Assembly (NCBI GenBank): GCA_037043015.1
Contig: CM073328.1
Coordinates: forward strand, 16,465,495 to 16,529,494
DNA from: Bryum argenteum
Taxonomy: Eukaryota; Streptophyta; Bryopsida; Bryales; Bryaceae
Length of the DNA: 64,000 nt
Reading direction: 5' to 3'
Positions 47,921 through 59,461 of the stretch are shown here, piece after piece. How positions within the stretch are numbered: the first letter of the stretch is position 1; each line of letters opens with the position of its first letter. Below the pieces are notes generated by a model, which had not been told where the DNA came from, searched no databases, and saw only the letters and a program-made list of their open reading frames with translations. The position numbers and the translations under genes were made by a program.

Positions 47921-49146
47921 TCTCAGAAGCAGCGCTTTAGAATACGTTACACGAACACACGCTGTTTATTATAACACAGTTGAGCATGTATCTCATCCCT
48001 CATTTAACGTTTTCAATGACACTGACAAATGCGTCAAGAAAATCGCCAACGTCACAATTGACACCCTCCAGGACCAAACACCAACTTGTCCTCGTCACCC
48101 ATATCCTCCACATAAGCTTTCCACGTCACCAAGGCATTCCACGCCGGATTTAGGAATATGTCAATAGTAACACACTTGAACGTCGCCCATGTCACTTTAG
48201 ACATGCACGTCACGATTGACACTCTCTAGGATCATTGACCAAGTCAAACCCTAATAGCCACGTTACCCTGACCATAAATGCACTTGACACGTCAGCTATG
48301 TGACTACGTTTCCTTAAACACACGTGGACAGAGGTTTGCGTCAACAAAAACAGCAACGTCACAATTGACACCCCCAGGACCAAACACCAACTTGTCCTTG
48401 TCACCCATATCCTCCACATAAGCTTTCCACGTCATTACAGCATTCCACGTAGGATTTAGGAATATGTCAAAAGTAACACACTTGAACGTCGCCCATGTCT
48501 CGTTTGACATGCACGTCACCATTGACACTCTCTAGGATCATTGACCAAGTCAAACCCTAATAGCCACGTCACCCTTACTATAAATGTACTTGACACGTCA
48601 GCTACGTGATTACGTTTCCTTAAACACACATGGACAGAAGTTTGCGTCAACAAAAACGCCAATGTCAGTATTGACACCCCCCAGGACCAAACACCAACTT
48701 GTCCTTGTCACCCATATCCTCCACATAAGCTATCCACGTCACCAAGGCATTTCACGTAGGATTCATTAATATGTCAAAAGTAACACAGTTGAATGTCACC
48801 CATGTCACTTTAAACGTCTGCTATGTTAAAAGAAACGTGCTGACATGGATCATGACTATATTTAATCATTAAAATATTACTAGAGGGTAAAAAATGAAGT
48901 GCTAAAGTTACCTCCCCTAAGGGACGTACATGTCAACGTTGACGTGGTTCTGTTATTTTCAACATAAAATCGTTCTTCCAAAATCCAAACGAGTCACTAT
49001 TAACGTCGCTGTTAACCCAACGTCAACAGTGATAGAAGTATGTTAAATTGATTAACATGCACTATGTCACTGCGGACAACTTTTCCACACTAATTTCGAC
49101 TAGTCTGGGTATACGTCACATTTGACGCAAAGTGACAGTGGACAAA
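47921..49146. other. CACTA right subterminal region
   Basis: No gene. It contains the 306-bp tandem repeat and dense ACGT-core words such as TGACACGTCA and CACGTCACC. Confidence 0.75.
48031..48840. repeat. Tandem repeat, 306-307-bp period, about 2.6 copies
   Basis: CCAACTTGTCCT(C/T)GTCACCC recurs at 48081, 48387 and 48694. Each unit carries several GACGT/CACGTCA motifs, so the repeat multiplies putative TNPA sites near the right end. Confidence 0.9.
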
Positions 49147-49165
49147 ACACTGTTTTCCTCTAGTG
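49147..49165 (-). repeat. CACTA right terminal inverted repeat
   Basis: ACACTGTTTTCCTCTAGTG, the exact reverse complement of the left end, followed by ACT. Confidence 0.97.
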
Positions 49166-49168
49166 ACT

Positions 49169-51617
49169 CTTTCCCAAATCTTTCCAATACGACCATTTAG
49201 TATGCTTCAAGATTTTTCATACTTTTAGAAATATTCACACTCAAAGTTTAAAACCACCTTTACAACATGCTAAACTTCGCACAAAAACTATGATATGTCC
49301 TCATAAATTCTCAAAATGTGCCCAAAATCAATTAAAATGTGATTTTCAAGATTTCATGAGAAATTGATAATTATTCTCTTTTATTTTTTAGTTTTATTCT
49401 TTGTACACGTAAAAGAGGTATTAAGATATCATCACTTGGAATTTCAACTCAATGATCTCTACATGAATTTTTCTTGTTGAAAACTTGCCTTTGTATTTGA
49501 ATTTATGCACCCATGTAAAAATTGGAGCATCTCTGTAGGTTTTATAAGTCCTATGAGAGTAAAAACAATGTTGACAAGTACCTAAGTCACTTAGGAACAA
49601 GAATTTGAAGAGCCTCACCTCAAATTCTCTTCTCAAATTGGGTTTTTTTGCTCACAAGAAACTTTAATCATTTTTGCAACAAGGAAAAGAACCTTATTTT
49701 TTCAACTTTGAGTGTTACGGTCTGTTGCGGACGGCAACTCAAAGACAAGACCCGATAGAAAATTGAGGGGAGACCTCAAATGAAGACCAAGATAGACTAG
49801 AAGTGAGGGGATTCCTCACAGAAGACTCAAGATGGTATTTGAAAGAAGACAAGAAGAAGTAATATTGATAACAAGAGGAGTAGATACAACTGGTGTTGAA
49901 GAGAGTGAAGAACAATATCCTCGACCTCTCTATATATATTAGGGTGATAGTCTGGTTGAGGGTGTCCAAAAGGACTGTCCCACTCATATTTTTCCCCACC
50001 CCCCTCTACTTAGACCCCTATAGGATCACCTTCATACAAATTTTTGGTAGCTCTATTATAAAAATAAGGTACACATATTAGTGTAGTTTACTTATATCCA
50101 AACGTACAAATTTTTGTTGACCACCTTCCGTTCCGGATAAGTCCTTTTAATAAAATATCCAGAACTGTCATGTTTTTAAAAAAGGGTAAAAAGGACTCAT
50201 CTGGAAAAGTTTATTTTTTGCCATGACCATGAAACTCGAGGTAAAGGTGAAAGAATGCTCAAGGGACATATTTTTATCATTTGCAAGTGTGTAGTGCAAA
50301 CAAGTGTATTACTAGGAATTTTAAAAAGTGCAATTTACATGGTGAATTTCCACAATCCAAAATGCATGTTAAAATTCCATTTAATTGATTTTTTTTATTA
50401 TTACCATACAAATACTACTATATCTAAGTGCTCATATGCTTGAAATTTCCAAAAATACAATAATTTTTAGTGCATAGTTTTTAGTACTCATTTCCACTCC
50501 TTTTCGGAACTCTTTTTTGTTCTTTTGGGGATACTCCAACCTAAAATGCGCCCACTAGGCTAGAGGAAGCTTCTGTGGTAGTATCTTAGAAGCAACCATA
50601 GGGCCTTCCGGAGGCTTGGGCGGCTTCCGGAATCTAGGAAGGCAAAGCGAAAGCTTCCTGAATCTAAGAAGCTTCTAGGGTAAGAGCTAGGAAGCAACCA
50701 TAGGATCTTCCGGAAGCTTAAGGGGCTTCTGGAATCTAGGATGGTGTGGTGGAAGATTCCTATATCTACTAGGAACTTCTAACAACTAAGGGAAGGTTCT
50801 ATAACCTTCCATAAACTTAAACTCACAAAGTATACTAAATAGACATAATCTAGAAAGTACTTGTAAAATAAGTACACCCCGGTAACTCATGGGTGCGGAT
50901 GACACCTGGTATGGCATGTCCGTGACACGGTCTCACAAATGGTGAGGAGTCTAAATCTAAGATATGGTGTACATGTACATATTCAAGTTATTAGATACTA
51001 AATCCTAAAATCTACGCAAACCATAATTTTGATTCTACACCACCTCGATCAATATATGGAAATTAAAATTGAAAGTTGCTTCTTCAAAATTTAGCAAAGA
51101 TGGTTCATGAAAATTGATTGGTCCATGATAGGCATTACAACTAAGGTTTTTACACACCCATGATTATGTATAACTACTGCTCTTAGTACATCTAATCGAC
51201 CAAGCCATTTTTTCCTTTGTGATCATTTCTATACATAAAAGATGCTTTACATGGGGAGTCAAGCCGTACATGGGACCGATGGAGAGCAAATATCCTCTCA
51301 ATGTTATTGGTACATTTTTTAAACAGCAAGTTATGAACCAATTACATTTAGAGAAATTTTTTCCCCCTTCGGCCCCATCTTGAGCTTGACTCAACGTGTA
51401 ATAATGAATACCTTTGACCTTTAAAGTCCATAAGCCTTAATTCTTTGATGTACCCTCAAATATTGCCTTTTCATAATATATGGTGAAAATTCTCATTTCA
51501 GGAAATTTTTATTGAAGCAATTTGATCTAATGATTTATACATTCACACTAAAAAAAGGAAGAAAAGAAGAAAAAAAAAAAAAAAAAACTTGAGTTCCTTC
51601 AACTTTTTGTTTCTAAG
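49169..51617. other. AT-rich spacer right of the CACTA element
   Basis: No credible gene. It contains a two-copy 102-bp repeat (50589-50795) and a small inverted repeat (GGATAAGTCCTTTT near 50135 with AAAAAGGACTCATCTGG near 50188). A poly-A run lies at about 51568-51587. Confidence 0.5.
50589..50795. repeat. Two-copy 102-bp tandem repeat rich in TTCCGGAAGCTT-like words
   Basis: AGCAACCATAGG..CTTCCGGA(A/G)GCTT..GGAATCTAGGA recurs with a 102-bp offset. Moderately diverged. Confidence 0.7.
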
Positions 51618-51865
51618 CAGGGTTGTCTTCTTTGACACAATTTGGCAATGTCTGTCGAGTTGTCCTCTTCGTCGTGTTCGTCAGGTGTCTGGTACGTTAT
51701 ATAATTTGGATGAAATATGCTCGAATATCCAAGAATATGTGGGCATATTATAAAATATTTTAAGTATATTCTAGGAATATGGTATATTCTCAAACAAAGG
51801 GTATGTTGTATGTCTGACATGTCGTGTTCGACATCCTGCCGAGTTTCTTGCACAAGACAACCCTG
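51618..51865. mobile_element. hAT-like MITE, 248 bp
   Basis: The ends CAGGGTTGTCTT and AAGACAACCCTG are perfect 12-bp inverted repeats beginning CAGGG, typical of hAT. The 8-bp flanks TTTCTAAG (51610-51617) and TTTTTAAG (51866-51873) differ by one base, fitting an 8-bp target duplication. No coding capacity. Confidence 0.7.
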
Positions 51866-51873
51866 TTTTTAAG

Positions 51874-52040
51874 TTAGTTAGATATATCTACATAATTTTA
51901 CCCTCATAAGTGAAAATATTCTGCCAAGAACAAATAGTTCATAGGTTTTATACAAAGACACCAAGGTCCAACAATATATAGCAAAAGTTGCAAATTTTAA
52001 AGTTTTGCAAGTGTTAACATCCTATGGCTATTTAACTTAA
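51874..52040. other. AT-rich spacer
   Basis: Nothing recognised. Confidence 0.4.
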
Positions 52041-52999
52041 CCATTAAAGGTTTGAGCGTATTTTGGACCTCGAAAACCAAAAATTGCGATTTTTGACTAC
52101 CTTATACAAGTTAAGTTAGGATTAAATTAAAATTTCTGTTTTTGTATGTTCAATTGTATAATATTCAACCTAATTACCTAAAATAATACCAAGTAAAATT
52201 TCAACTTTGTTGGATTGTTACCAATCGTAAGATCATAACTTTGAAGTTGATTGAGAACTTCTTTTGGGCTTTGATCGAAAGACATAGTCTACATGGTGCC
52301 AAGGTAGACTAGATGATCATTACTCAAACATTTTGCTCATATTTTCTTCCATGTAGGTGATCAAGTTGGGTATGCTCGTGCAAAATATAGAGACTCATTC
52401 CCTTTTTTGACCTTCATGCAAATTAGTTTCTAAAAGTAGGACTAAAAACAACAAAATAGTAAACATGCATAATATTAGATATATCTAGTCCAAGAAAAAA
52501 TTGAACCGCAAGTAGGTTCCTTTACAGGTGTCTAAATGCTGAGAATATGTTTTAGAAAAACTTCCAAATCTCAAAGTTTGAAATTTTTGTAAGAATTGAT
52601 TCGAAATTACTAGAAATTGTCAAGATTGTTTTTGTAATCTTTGGAGGCTGCTCATGTGAAATTGACAAATTTTTTGACTTAGTTGAATTAGAAACTCAAA
52701 TATTAATTTGGTTATAAAAATACTTCTTTAAAAAAATTCAAAATCTAAACTCGCCCTTTTTTGGACTTGAAACTTAGAATTTTTACATGAAGGCTTCAAA
52801 ACTAGACTTTGGCTTTGGAAATTTCACCACATTGATACACTTTGGAGTATAAGGAGCACCTTGTAAAAATCTTGGACAAAAATATTACTCCAAACCGTTT
52901 CATCTATTAAAAATCTTGAACAAAATTATTACTTCAAACTGTTTCATGTAGGCTACTCAAAATCACAAAACCCATTTTGGATCTTCGGACCTTTAGGGG
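52041..52999. mobile_element. TTAA-flanked element, 959 bp
   Basis: TTAA at 52037-52040 and 53000-53003. Ends CCATTAAAGG and CCTTTAGGGG. Internal words match the 8.7- and 32.8-kb elements (GTTGGATTGTTACC, GATCATAACTTTGAAG). No intact frame, so a non-autonomous member. Confidence 0.55.
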
Positions 53000-53105
53000 T
53001 TAAGCTATTCCAAATGACAGTTTATGAAGAGTATGATTTTTAAGGAAAAAATGAAAAATCTCCATAGGAAAAAACATATAGCTTTTTCATATACTTCACT
53101 AGATA

Positions 53106-53459
53106 CCGTAACACCATAGCGGGTTAAGCCACCACGCCGCACGAATAATTTTTTGAAAAATAAGGTTTGCCTCCCAAAAATGATTTTTTTGAGATTCGTT
53201 TCTTAATTATTTGATAAAAAATTATTCGTGTGCAAGAAATAGATGTACTTAAATTTTCATCTTAATTTCATTCTTCATCAATTTTTGGCGGCCATACTTA
53301 GTTAACTTAACTACGGTACATATTAATTGATTTCCTGTACTTTCGTTTTTATTTTGGTACAATTTTAACGTTATTCGTTTCTTTTTCCTTGTAATTTCTG
53401 TTCTTTTACGTTTTCTTTTTTGAGAATTATTTATGAACGAACCTACTATGGTGTTACGG
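53106..53459. mobile_element. Tc1/mariner-like MITE, 354 bp
   Basis: The 14-bp perfect inverted ends CCGTAACACCATAG / CTATGGTGTTACGG are flanked by TA on both sides (53104-53105, 53460-53461), the Tc1/mariner target duplication. An internal hairpin joins GCACGAATAATTTTTTG (about 53137) with AAAAAATTATTCGTGTGC (about 53217). An open stretch on the minus strand is Lys/Arg-rich noise. Confidence 0.75.
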
Positions 53460-54646
53460 TAGAAATATAGTAAGCGAGTACCCACATATGATTTTTGTCA
53501 GTGTATCAGTATTTTGTGTTGATAGTGATTAATGGCTTTTGAGACCACCAATGATAAATGACCAAATATTTGAAGTAATAACCTCATGATGTGAAAATGA
53601 ACTCTATGCAAGCCATAATTTTGATATTACACCACCTCTATTAGTAAAACGAGTATATGGATGGAATACAAAATAGAAAAGTTGTTCATTCAAAATTTAG
53701 CAAAGATGGTTTATGGAACTTACAAACAAACTTAAGGAGGTCTTGCAAAAAATTGTTGGAGTTATCCGAAAGTAGAAAGTGGATGCCGGTTAAATTATTA
53801 TTAGATACACCCAACCCTAATGTAGAGAGTCAAGGACCAATAGACATTGTAGTTTAAAACAAGTTTATGGCTAGATTTATTGACTTCAAGTTAATGGTGT
53901 TGTTTTGATATCTCTACCATAGCAACCAATTAGGGTCAAGAAAACTTGTCTACATTCATGGACGAGCTATTTCTGTATTTATCTCTAATCTTTTTTTAAT
54001 CTTTTGTAACACTTCAAAGAAACTAAGATAGCAGAGTTAAGAGAGATCTATGAAGCAAACAAAGATATAGAGAATGCAATTAAAGAAATGAAAGTACTCA
54101 TTGATAATGACATTTGAAAAGTTCTCCATTTCTTATGTATTAGCTCTCTCCTATTTTATGATTAAAAGATACAAAAGTCTCCTTATAATTGAGACTATCC
54201 ATGTAACAAAAGACTATTCCCTACTGCGAAGTTTCTCAATTTGATTGAAGAATACAATCATAGCCTCAATTACATAAACTATCTTACTCATGAAAAATAG
54301 TCCTATTATATAGAATGGCTTTAGCCCTTGGTTACAAAGAATCGCCTCAGTTTTTGGAAACTTCCTTAATTAGATGGAATAGTCTCAACAAGAAACAATA
54401 TATTCATTGACATGGAATAGCCATAGTTTTAACATATTAAAATGACTCCAAAGACAACAATCTCTTATCAATATTGGCACTACAAGGAGTAATGACCTAG
54501 TTCATTTATATTTCAAAATTCAACACAACACATCAAGAAATTTAAAACTTTAAACATCGTACTAATATTTTTAATATGGGTGTTTTGTATTTCGTTCAAT
54601 CGCTTCAGTTTATAATGGCATTGTCAGAGAGCTTTTTCTTTCTTAA
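53460..54646. other. AT-rich spacer
   Basis: No gene. Some coding-like short frames (about 53657-53857) have no recognisable family and stop early. Confidence 0.4.
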
Positions 54647-55984
54647 CCCTTGAAGGTCCTTGGGGCCTGAAACGGGCAGCCCAAAATTGGATCACAACAT
54701 CTTTTGGACTTGGGCATCATGAATAGAGCACTTTTAAAACTTGGGCATCATGAATGGACCAATCAATGATGAGCTTGCAACCTTCTACAAGTTTATGTAC
54801 AACCCAACCTACCTACCACAATCCTTTCAGAGCACAAAATCAAGGTTGTCATGCCGGGCGGGCACGCTGCCCGCCCGTCCGTCCGCCTTGTCCGTCCGAT
54901 GGAATTGTGGCTCGCCTGATAGGGTCAAACGGATGTTGACTTTTAGTTTAGGTAAAAAAACAACGACGTGGCAAGGATTAGGTGAAAACTAAGCCACTTG
55001 GCCGCCGCGTACGGGCCGCGTGGAACGCCACACACGCTTCTTACCGCAAAGTTTGTTACCTACAAAAAATTACACACCCCCTACAATCAAGGTGGGCGGG
55101 CACGCCCGTCCGTCCGAGACAACTCGTACGCCCGTTTTGCCCGCCCGATTACCTCAACACGCCCGATATGACAACCTTGCACAAAATCACTCATACAAAT
55201 TGTGCTTTGAGCCTTTGATTTGTAAAATTTCACTCTTTGAATGCATCACAAGAAGGTGACCAGTTTGACATCAATATATAAGTGAAAAGTTGAGTACAAT
55301 GAGAGCTACAAGGGCACAGTTAAGCTAACGGTGTCCAAAAAAGTTGTCCCAAGTACAATTTCAGCTCATGCAAGTGTGTCAAACATATCCATCTTTTAAA
55401 TAAAGTCAAGTATGAGAACACCAAATGTGGTTTCAATCTACAGCACTTATAGCCTACCCAAAAAAAAAATTCATTCGCATTGAAGAATATTAAGAGTTTT
55501 TATTAGCTATTTTAGTTGAAAAAGTAAGTCGTGTCCCAATTACACAAAATCCATAGAAACAATCATTTGATACATCAAATGAGCACATTTTGATACCATT
55601 TTTGGATATGACTTACATGTACTTGTGCATTATATAAAATAGTTACTTTGACAAATAAAAAATTAATAATTTTTGCACCATGATGCCTGCAAATCCCACC
55701 AATATGCAATTTATTGTGGAGGGTTCAGTGATTCAAAATAAAAAATTTGAATAATTTATTTTTTTAGGAATGTGCATCTTGATCCCAATTACGTATACGA
55801 TATTTTAAAATGATTTTGTACTCTTTGTAATTGATAAAAATGGAAAAAAATGATGAACTTTGAATGTTTCAACCAAAAATCACCTGATTAGTCTTGACAG
55901 AAAGTGATACCCATACCTTGGCCGTGCCCACAAGGCATATTCTCTTGGAAAACATCCCATCGGGCTTGCAAGGACCTTTAAGGG
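54647..55984. mobile_element. TTAA-flanked element, 1,338 bp, with a nested MITE
   Basis: TTAA at 54643-54646 and 55985-55988. Ends CCCTTGAAGGTCCTTG and CAAGGACCTTTAAGGG are 16-bp inverted repeats with one mismatch. A Mutator-like MITE is nested at 54842-55178. An inverted, diverged relative of part of this element lies at about 61520-61700. Confidence 0.65.
54842..55178. mobile_element. Mutator-like MITE, 337 bp, with perfect 10-bp target duplication
   Basis: Ends AAGGTTGTCAT and ATGACAACCTT. Identical GCACAAAATC lies on both sides (54832-54841 and 55179-55188); a 9-11-bp duplication is the Mutator hallmark. GC-rich inside (GCCCGCCCGTCCGTCCG). The related sequence at 61.6-61.7 kb has a single GCACAAAATC (reverse strand) and no insert, an in-window empty site. 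Confidence 0.85.
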
Positions 55985-55988
55985 TTAA

Positions 55989-56699
55989 TGCAAATGAACA
56001 TAAGTCACCTATCTAAAATTCTTCATAATTAAATAGCATTCTTCGTACTCACAATCGCATTATAAGGCAAGAGTGTATAGTGAACATCTAAACTTGACTT
56101 GTAGCTGACATCTTTGATATCCAAGTATTGTTATCCAACATGCATTAGCTTGATACAGAAAATAATCAGAGCTATAATCATGACACCATACTAATAGTCA
56201 CACCTTAATATGTGCATTAGTAGAAGTACAGTTGTCATCATCTCACATGAAGTCGAGTTGGCAGTTTGTGGTGAGCACGTGTGAAGGTAGACTTCCTCTT
56301 CCAGAGTTGTTAAGCAACCCTCTGCAGCAACAAGAGCAGCAATAAGAGCATTGTTAATACTGCAGCAACAAGAGCTTGCAATCAACGGCATGCTAATGTA
56401 TATATAGTTGCAGGTCCGTTGCAATCGATCTCGCTGTTGGCGGAGTTCGAGGTGCCTGAACAGCTGAACACAATCAAACATAAAATCTCTTTTGATGCAT
56501 CTCTTGCAGGATTGGCTTCACTTACAGTATTGTTAGCCTGGGCAGTTGGAATACCGCAACCGGTACTGGTCCCGTTAGATTCGGATTGTCTCTTATAACC
56601 CTGCAACGGAACATATGCACGTTGGTGATTATTTATAGCAATCGTAAATACAACCCGTATGGCAGTTGTTAAATGAACTGGAATTCCTGGTAGGTGAGT
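55989..56699. other. Spacer 3' of the LRR relic
   Basis: No gene recognised. A GCAGCAACAAGAGC phrase is repeated at about 56325-56370. Further LRR exons, if they existed, are not visible here. Confidence 0.4.
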
Positions 56700-57888
56700 A
56701 CGATCGGAGACTTTCAAAGATTGCAGATTGTTCAGATTGCCTATCTCAGAAGGCAATTCTCCAGTTATCCCTTCGAAGCCACAAAATGTCCCATCCTCAG
56801 AACCGCAGCTAGAATTGCTTCCAAACAACCTGCGATTTTCAAGAAGGTAAATCGATTAGCTATTACGACGTTCGTGACCAAAGATTCAACATACTACACT
56901 CGCAACCACAAGGCCTGCAACCCGGAACCTGGTTCATATTACCATTCTCTTGACGGTGACTTCCTCGATGCAAGAAGTGTAACTTACCTGAAGTCTATCA
57001 TAGATACGTTATAATAATAGCCCGTTGAGTTTGACTGATGAAGCACTGGTGCGCACGAAACGCCACTCCAACCCCCCAGATACGAACCACCAGCAACGTC
57101 GCTCAAGGTTACGAGGGGAGGTACTTCACATGGGTGGAGGTCGGATGTCCAGTTGAGAACAGTGGACAACTGAGGGTTTAACGTCGACCACTTCATGAGG
57201 ATGGCGTTCATAGCATCCGCTGCGGCAACCATTCATACACCATCAAACAACTGATGATACTGTTGAACTGTTGAAGATGACTGATGGCATGATAAAAGCA
57301 CATGAAGCATACTAGTAGTTGCACTCATTCAGAATGACATCTTTGCCTACCCTGGCTCAGTTGCAACTAAACGCTCAAGAATTTCTGATTGGATCAAGTT
57401 CCAGTGGTGATCATCTCTAACGTACTCGACCATGAAATATGTCCACGGACCGACGCAATTCAACTGAACAATCATCCCTCGCATGCAGTAAATTCAAGCT
57501 CAAGTTCAAATTTGTAGCATGTTTAAGCGTGTGGGGTGCTACTTAAACTTGCAGTGCAAAGTGAAGCATTGATGAATCATTAGAACAGATTCGCTCCCTA
57601 GAGCATGCAGGCAAGTTAGCATCCAAGTGTATTTAAATCTGTTGTACGTCGCAGACAAATAGAAGCTAGCAGGTACAGATGAGTTGGAGGCTCACAACAA
57701 CAGAATCGGTACATTGATGACTTGAGGTTTTTAACATGTTCAGGTGTGTAGGTACCTTCGTACTGATGGTATATTGGGATGTCTGGCAAAGGCTGGTCGG
57801 TGGGAGTGGGTGCCGGGGCATGGGTGGTAGTGCTGCAGCGAACGCCGTCCAGCAGGAGCGAGGTGCAGGAGACGAACACAAGAGCCAT
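56700..57888 (-). pseudogene. LRR receptor-like protein, N-terminal part only
   Basis: Three exons on the minus strand: 57888-57756 (ATG; hydrophobic MALVFVSCTSLLLDGVRC signal segment, Pro/Thr-rich stretch), 57219-56988 and 56829 to about 56705. Phases match (1, then 2). Exon 2 has the usual LRR N-terminal cap (NAILMKWSTLN, LNWTSDLHPCEVPP, GGWSGVSC); exon 3 has one LRR (GELPSEIGNLNNLQSL). Such proteins are plant extracellular receptors. No further LRRs, membrane segment or kinase follow, so it is truncated. An upstream ATG is cut off by TAG (57921-57919) where the duplicate at 31.8 kb has CAG. Confidence 0.65.
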
Positions 57889-58987
57889 GACCAGGAGACG
57901 GCGTCCATGGCCCAGCGCCTACCGACTGTCAGTTGGCGCGGTTAGAGGCATCAGCATGGCCATGAGGCTGGATCGGTTGCTTGCAAACACCGGAGGTTGA
58001 ACCCCGAGAGACCGGAATCGCAGTGAGGATTGCACGGAATCACCAGACCATCAAAGTCCAAGCCTATAGTGGGGAGTACTTTGTGGACTGCGTGTGGTGT
58101 TGATAGTTTGGTGGGGCTTCGCACGCTACAGCGGATGCCCAGGCAATCCTTCTTTGGGAGAAGAGAGGGTAGCGATTGCCAAGAAAGAGAGAGCGGTTTC
58201 TATTGTTGGCAGAGTTTGGTCGAAGCAGGGCAGACTTTGAGTCTTTGACGGTAGCTGTCGAGTCGGAGACTGAGGGTCTGGTACGCGTTACGGTAGTGTG
58301 TAATTACGTTTCAGAGTGGCAACATTCGAACGAAGCAAATAATGATTGTGAGCTTGACTCTCCTTTGTGCTTTTCTCAGATAATGTGAAGCTTTAGAAAG
58401 GTAATGTGTCGTGTCCACTAGGGGGAGCACACCAAAATAGTTAATTCTTGAACAATTATCGGTACCAAAAATGTATCAATAGTCAAACTTTAAAGTTGGT
58501 GTAGCAGTAGATGACTTTTGTTTATTTTATTTCAAATGTAATTATATAACTTTAACTCCTAAGAACTGGATCAACTATCATACAATCGATTCATTGTGAA
58601 ATTTGAGGAGTTTTTCTCAATAAATTGATATCCGGACAAGGAGTTTTATTGTCCAAATTTGGTGAGTTGGGATTCATATCCACTTTACATAACCTAGTTT
58701 ATATTCATAGTCTATTCACTCTATTGCTTACACCAATCTTTCGATCACAAGTGGGGAGGTTTTGCTTAATGCTGAAGAACTTACTATTGTAGTTAAGAAT
58801 ATATTGGTATTCTCCTCAGATTATTAGTTTTTTACCATTTAATAAAAAAATAATAATTTTGCAAATCATGTTAAATATTAGAGTGTGATTTTTATTGAGC
58901 TTTAAAATTTTAGTCTCGTTTATTCTTTGAAAAGTAAATGCTTAATGTTTTAAGAATTTAGCCATACCAATATATATTGAGCATTAA
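57889..58987. other. 5' flank of the LRR relic and AT-rich spacer
   Basis: Roughly 57889-58210 is the 5' flank also present in the duplicate at 31.83-32.15 kb. The rest is AT-rich with no gene. Confidence 0.45.
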
Positions 58988-59256
58988 CCCGCCCTAAAGG
59001 CCTTAGTAAGGGAATAACAACCTTCGACTTTCTTCTACAATGTGAGCAAGTTACTCTGCCAATTATCGTCTTTTTGAGAATGATTTGTAAATTTGTAACG
59101 AAAGAATTGTATTGAGTCCTACGATCAAAAGCTCCACGAGAATAATCCCAATTTTTTTTGCCAGATAGATTGCAAAATCCGTTCTCGGCACTTGAAGGGG
59201 GGAAATTTTGGGGGTAAATAATAGAAATACGGGCTTAGAAGTCAGAACTCTAAAAG
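58988..59256. mobile_element. Possible short TTAA-flanked element, 269 bp
   Basis: TTAA at 58984-58987 and 59257-59260. The left end CCCGCCCTAAAGGCC resembles the family, but the right end is poorly matched (CTCTAAAAG). The length fits the 271-bp members at 7.8 and 8.7 kb. Weak. Confidence 0.25.
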
Positions 59257-59461
59257 TTAAGGTCATATTGAATGCATATCAGTATTGCATCATTGTATTG
59301 TTGACACAATAACGCTCTTTACATTATTTTTAATTGTAATTTCAAGTGCATTGTATATATCACTCCGCAGCTGTTATTCCTATATGGGAACCCTACTGGT
59401 CCTATACGGAATACGTCAGCCCGCAGTTTCCTGATGACCTTAAACACATGATAGACACTTA

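Larger units (their letters stand above)
34299..49165. mobile_element. Complete CACTA (En/Spm-type) transposon, 14,867 bp
   Basis: Both ends carry the 19-bp inverted repeat CACTAGAGGAAAACAGTGT, perfectly conserved, and the 3-bp duplication ACT (34296-34298 and 49166-49168) is intact. It contains a divergent pair: a TNPA-like gene on the minus strand (41469 to 35390) and a TNP2/DUF4218/DUF4216 transposase gene on the plus strand (43330-47920). Non-coding parts are rich in TGACG and TTAACG words, probably subterminal binding sites. The transposase gene is broken, so this copy is not autonomous, but its ends look competent for trans mobilisation. Divergent transcription contrasts with En/Spm and Tam1, where TnpA and TnpD come from one transcript by splicing. 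Confidence 0.95.

Noticed and set aside
53249..53485. Lys/Arg-rich minus-strand frame
   Set aside because: It lies inside the mariner-type MITE and is AT-rich low complexity.
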